Assembly (NCBI GenBank): GCA_000687655.1
Contig: JHWR01000001.1
Span: 186,001 to 250,000, forward strand
Direction: 5' to 3'
Length of the DNA: 64,000 bases
Source: Lachnospiraceae bacterium YSB2008
Lineage (GTDB): Bacteria; Bacillota; Clostridia; Lachnospirales; Lachnospiraceae
A program made the position numbers and the translations under genes. Of the stretch, positions 61,614 through 64,000 are shown in pieces (positions within the stretch are counted from its first letter, which is position 1; the number at the start of each line of letters is the position of its first letter). The notes beneath the pieces are model-generated. The model worked only from the letters and a program-made list of their open reading frames with translations. It did no database searches and was not told the DNA's origin.

Positions 61614-62975
61614 TTATCCCACTTTTGATAACTGAACAAGAATCTGTTCTACAGCTGACAAAAGGCTATCAGCAGTCATATCAGGATTACAGTCCTCTAT
61701 ACTCTCATCCTTTAACAACACAGTCCTGCATCCCGCTGCTTTTCCGGCAAGTTCATCATTCTTTCCATCACCTATCATCCAGCTATTACTTAAATCGATG
61801 TTGAAGTCCTGGCTCGCCTTTATCAGCATCCCCGGCTTAGGCTTGCGACATTCACACTGTATCTTTAGTTCCGGAACTTCACCCTCAAAACCACTGTCCG
61901 GATGATGCGGGCAGTAATACAAGCCATCAATATATGCTCCCTGTTTCCCCAGCTCTGTTTCGAGCTTGTCATGTATCAACTGTAGTTCTTCTACGCTTAC
62001 CTCGCCTCTCGCAATCACAGGCTGATTCGTGACAACGATAGCTAAGTATCCAGACTCGTTGATTCTCTTAATCGCCTCTGCTGCGCCAGGTAACAACTCG
62101 AAATCATTGATATCTCGTAGGAACCCCACATAACGATTTATCGTACCGTCACGGTCTAAGAAGATTGCTTTCTGCTTGTTCTTCAGATTCTTACTCTCAA
62201 CTACACCGGCTGCAAAATCACGAGAGACGGAATAGAACCTCTCTGGCGTTCCCATATCTTTTACATACTCAGGACTATCGTATGCATACATGCGCCCTGT
62301 GCTACATAGGGGTTTGAGAATCTGGCGGTCTAAATCGACACGCCTCGGCTTACCATTTTCATCGGGAAGACCTATCTCACTTATATTGAACGGAAGCCGT
62401 GTAGCCGTCATCTCTAACACAGTTGGATCGATGACATGGAGACCTGCATTCACTCGATTTTTATACCATTCCGGTCTCGTGTCCTCCTTTGTAAGCCATG
62501 AAGTTACACTCATGTCCTCGTCTGCGATAATAAGACCACTATCATACGGATGTGAGTTCGGATGCGTAAACAGAGTAACTAATCCGCCTCGCTCCTTATG
62601 GAACTTCACCATCCGATTAAAATCTACATCAAACACAGCGTCGGCGTTGAGTAAGAGGAATGGCTCTGAACCCAACCTATCGCGCATTTTAAATAATGCG
62701 CCTGCATTGCCTAGCGGAGTATCTTCGACAAAATAGTCTATCCTTGCTCCGTATGCATCTCCATCACCGAAATAGTTGATAATCTGATCGGAGAGGTGGC
62801 TCACAGTTAGAACTATATCGGTAAACCCCTGAGCCACGAGGGAGCGTATCTCCCATTCAAGCACAGGCCTTTCAACACCTGTTCCGTCTTTAATCGGAAT
62901 TAACGGCTTAGGTATACCTGGGAACAGTTCACTTATTCTTGTCCCGCGTCCTCCCGCCATAATCACTGTTTTCAT
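61614..62975 (-). CDS. hddC-gmhB: Bifunctional heptose-1-phosphate guanylyltransferase / heptose-bisphosphate phosphatase
   Basis: 453 residues. The N-terminal nucleotidyltransferase (1 to about 235) has MAGGRGTRISELFPGIPKPL, LLLNADAVFDVDF and VNAGLHVID, as in HddC. The C-terminal HAD phosphatase (about 265-453) has FLDRDGTIN, VTNQPVIARGEV, the zinc-binding CPHHP...CECRKPKPGM and MIGDGKNDELAG, as in GmhB. The fusion carries the phosphatase and GDP-activating steps of the heptose pathway. The two are separate proteins in many bacteria. AAGGAC precedes the start. Confidence 0.94.
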   Translation of the reverse strand: MKTVIMAGGRGTRISELFPGIPKPLIPIKDGTGVERPVLEWEIRSLVAQGFTDIVLTVSHLSDQIINYFGDGDAYGARIDYFVEDTPLGNAGALFKMRDRLGSEPFLLLNADAVFDVDFNRMVKFHKERGGLVTLFTHPNSHPYDSGLIIADEDMSVTSWLTKEDTRPEWYKNRVNAGLHVIDPTVLEMTATRLPFNISEIGLPDENGKPRRVDLDRQILKPLCSTGRMYAYDSPEYVKDMGTPERFYSVSRDFAAGVVESKNLKNKQKAIFLDRDGTINRYVGFLRDINDFELLPGAAEAIKRINESGYLAIVVTNQPVIARGEVSVEELQLIHDKLETELGKQGAYIDGLYYCPHHPDSGFEGEVPELKIQCECRKPKPGMLIKASQDFNIDLSNSWMIGDGKNDELAGKAAGCRTVLLKDESIEDCNPDMTADSLLSAVEQILVQLSKVG

Positions 62976-63198
62976 CTATGTTGTCCTTACTTCTGCTTTT
63001 TCTATGATTTGAGACCTATATGATAGGGTTTTAATGATTAACCAAGAGTTACTCCCCATCCTTTATCTCACCCCAACCATCTTCAACATTCCGTCCATAA
63101 ACATCACAGTCAGCCATACATAGGTACCGTGTACCTTTAAGAAACTGTTACAAATGTTACATCCTTATTACTACTAACCTTCTCATCAATGATAACCA

Positions 63199-63645
63199 TC
63201 ACCGTAATATCGCCTCGTTACCAAAACCATTTTTCTTCTTATCTATAATCAAATAAACCGCCATAACAATCCCAAACGCTACTCCAAACCCGACTACATC
63301 CTTCACCAAATCCATCACCCCAAATTCTCTAGTCGGAAGATATATCTTTATCGTTTCATCTATCAGTCCGAAAATCGCAGCTACAACAGCTCCGATACAC
63401 TTCTTCCATCCCATTACATGAAAGAAAAGAGCAACCGCCAGACCAACGCCAAAGTACTCCACCAGATGAATATCACTTCGGAACTGCTTAAGACTTCCTG
63501 TATATCCAAGATTCACCGCAATACTTCTCACCTTTTCACTGATAGATACCGTATCTTCCGCTCCTTGGAATGTCAGAAACAAAACGGTTATCAGCATCAA
63601 AAGAACAATAATTCCTAAAATAACTTGTGTAACCTTTAATTTCAT
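63199..63645 (-). CDS. VanZ-family membrane protein
   Basis: 148 residues with four hydrophobic helices and the VanZ-like pattern FRSDIHLVEYFGVGLAVAL, then GLIDETIKIYLPTREFGVMDLVKDVVG. VanZ proteins are linked to teicoplanin resistance and to surface-glycan loci, with unclear mechanism. As the first gene behind the promoter at 63885-63899 it seems to head the long transcription unit. A 223-bp gap without clear genes separates it from hddC-gmhB. Confidence 0.88.
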   Translation of the reverse strand: MKLKVTQVILGIIVLLMLITVLFLTFQGAEDTVSISEKVRSIAVNLGYTGSLKQFRSDIHLVEYFGVGLAVALFFHVMGWKKCIGAVVAAIFGLIDETIKIYLPTREFGVMDLVKDVVGFGVAFGIVMAVYLIIDKKKNGFGNEAILR

Positions 63646-63884
63646 ATCTATCGCTGATCACTTCACACCCTCAGCACAATCCACTCCGAATCATGCTGAA
63701 ACTCACCGTGCATGCCCTTGTAGCTCTATCGCGCCCATACTATCCTTTTAGTACAACCCCACGACTAATACGGTTTTTAAATACAAAAACTGAACTGCTG
63801 ACTCAGCTTTACTCGTTTCAGTAGTTCATAAGGCTGTTCGATAAGGTGTACTTTTCCGAACGATTATTTTCCACACTGCACAAT
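63646..63884 (-). promoter_or_regulatory. Leader of the polysaccharide operon, no coding gene seen
   Basis: This stretch between the predicted start site (about 63878) and VanZ contains no convincing protein frame. It holds the hairpin described separately and an otherwise unstructured region rich in CA/TC. I could not recognise a known riboswitch in it. Confidence 0.45.
63777..63827 (-). terminator. Attenuator-like hairpin in the operon leader
   Basis: Minus-strand arms GAACTACTGA (63827-63818) and TCAGCAGTTC (63801-63792) pair 9 of 10 with one G-U, followed by AGTTTTTGTATTT (63791 down). It lies about 50 bases after the predicted start site and 130 before VanZ, so it could end most transcripts early unless an antitermination factor acts. 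Confidence 0.6.
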
Positions 63885-63899
63885 ATTATAGCATATAGT
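63885..63899 (-). promoter_or_regulatory. Extended -10 promoter for the polysaccharide operon
   Basis: Minus strand reads TATGC-TATAAT (the TATAAT box is 63890-63885), a perfect -10 with the TGn extension. No good -35 sits at 17 bases, which extended -10 promoters can tolerate. Predicted start is near 63878. Confidence 0.55.
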
Positions 63900-63943
63900 C
63901 AAAAATAAGCATATACAATTTTACTGTTACATAGGTACCTGTT

Positions 63944-63980
63944 AAAAAAAAAAAGTAAATTCCACTTTTAACGGAATTTA
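63944..63980 (-). terminator. Intrinsic terminator of the gene beyond the right edge
   Basis: Perfect 8-base arms TAAATTCC/GGAATTTA (63980-63973 and 63963-63956) around a 9-base loop, followed on the minus strand by C and a run of 11 T (63954-63944). It should stop transcription arriving from a minus-strand gene just outside the window and isolate the operon that starts next to it. Confidence 0.85.
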
Positions 63981-64000
63981 GTCTTACAAGAGCCTCGCAT

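Noticed and set aside
63118-63140. Palindrome AGGTACCGTGTACCT and a similar ACATAGGTACC near 63930
   Set aside because: Short and found only twice; no link to a regulator or element could be made.
1-64000. CRISPR array, tRNA genes, insertion-sequence transposases, phage integrases
   Set aside because: No spaced short direct repeats, cloverleaf-like sequence or transposase/integrase motifs were found; the only tandem arrays are inside coding frames.

Overview
This window looks like a chromosomal segment of a low-GC Gram-positive Clostridia, most likely a Lachnospiraceae (Butyrivibrio/Pseudobutyrivibrio/Roseburia-like). The grounds are a T-box leader in front of aspS-gatCA, strong Shine-Dalgarno sites, secreted wall enzymes with Gram-positive signal peptides, and no lipid A or outer-membrane genes. 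Every gene I could support is read from the minus strand, so transcription runs from high to low coordinates. No tRNA gene, complete rRNA gene, CRISPR array, transposase or integrase was seen.

Region 1 (1-3.8 kb) is housekeeping: a T-box riboswitch, aspS, gatC and gatA (cut by the window edge). The AspRS carries a His typical of non-discriminating enzymes, which fits its linkage to the GatCAB amidotransferase.

Region 2 (3.8-22.7 kb) holds two HipA-family toxin-antitoxin modules (a three-gene hipBST-like one and a two-gene hipBA-like one) and six secreted proteins. These six carry very different N- or C-terminal enzymes: two polysaccharide deacetylases, an L,D-transpeptidase, an NlpC/P60 peptidase, a second papain-like peptidase and an M23 peptidase. 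All share one family of about 40-residue repeats, usually arranged as alternating A-B pairs. They are interleaved with sugar genes (fdtA-like, acyltransferase, glf, fdtB-like). I infer that the repeats anchor wall-modifying enzymes to a surface glycan, perhaps the one made next door.

Region 3 (22.7-37.3 kb) is a polymer assembly cluster: GNAT, GtrA, a glycosyltransferase, rmlA, a Wzx flippase, two multi-membrane proteins, two initiating phosphosugar transferases, and a 1493-residue protein that fuses an O-antigen-polymerase-like membrane half to about 22 tandem 32-residue YD-like repeats.

Region 4 (37.4-48.1 kb) is a phosphonate locus: PEP mutase fused to a cytidylyltransferase domain, an aminotransferase, a LicC/PntC-like cytidylyltransferase, a split transketolase and phosphonopyruvate decarboxylase. 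It has been rearranged. A second cytidylyltransferase is broken by a GC-rich insert of about 83 bp, a phosphoglucomutase survives only as its C-terminus, and a DUF4062 - HNH - RES trio that looks like an accessory defence or toxin island separates aepY from its partners.

Region 5 (48.1-63.9 kb) is a capsule/exopolysaccharide cluster: a CDP-glycerol-phosphotransferase-family enzyme, Wzx, Wzy, glycosyltransferases, O-acetyltransferases, pyruvyl transferase with an FrhB-like partner, wecB, a WecG/TagA-type transferase, and the full GDP-D-glycero-D-manno-heptose pathway (gmhA, hddA and a fused hddC-gmhB). It begins with a VanZ-like gene behind an extended -10 promoter and a leader hairpin that looks like an attenuator.
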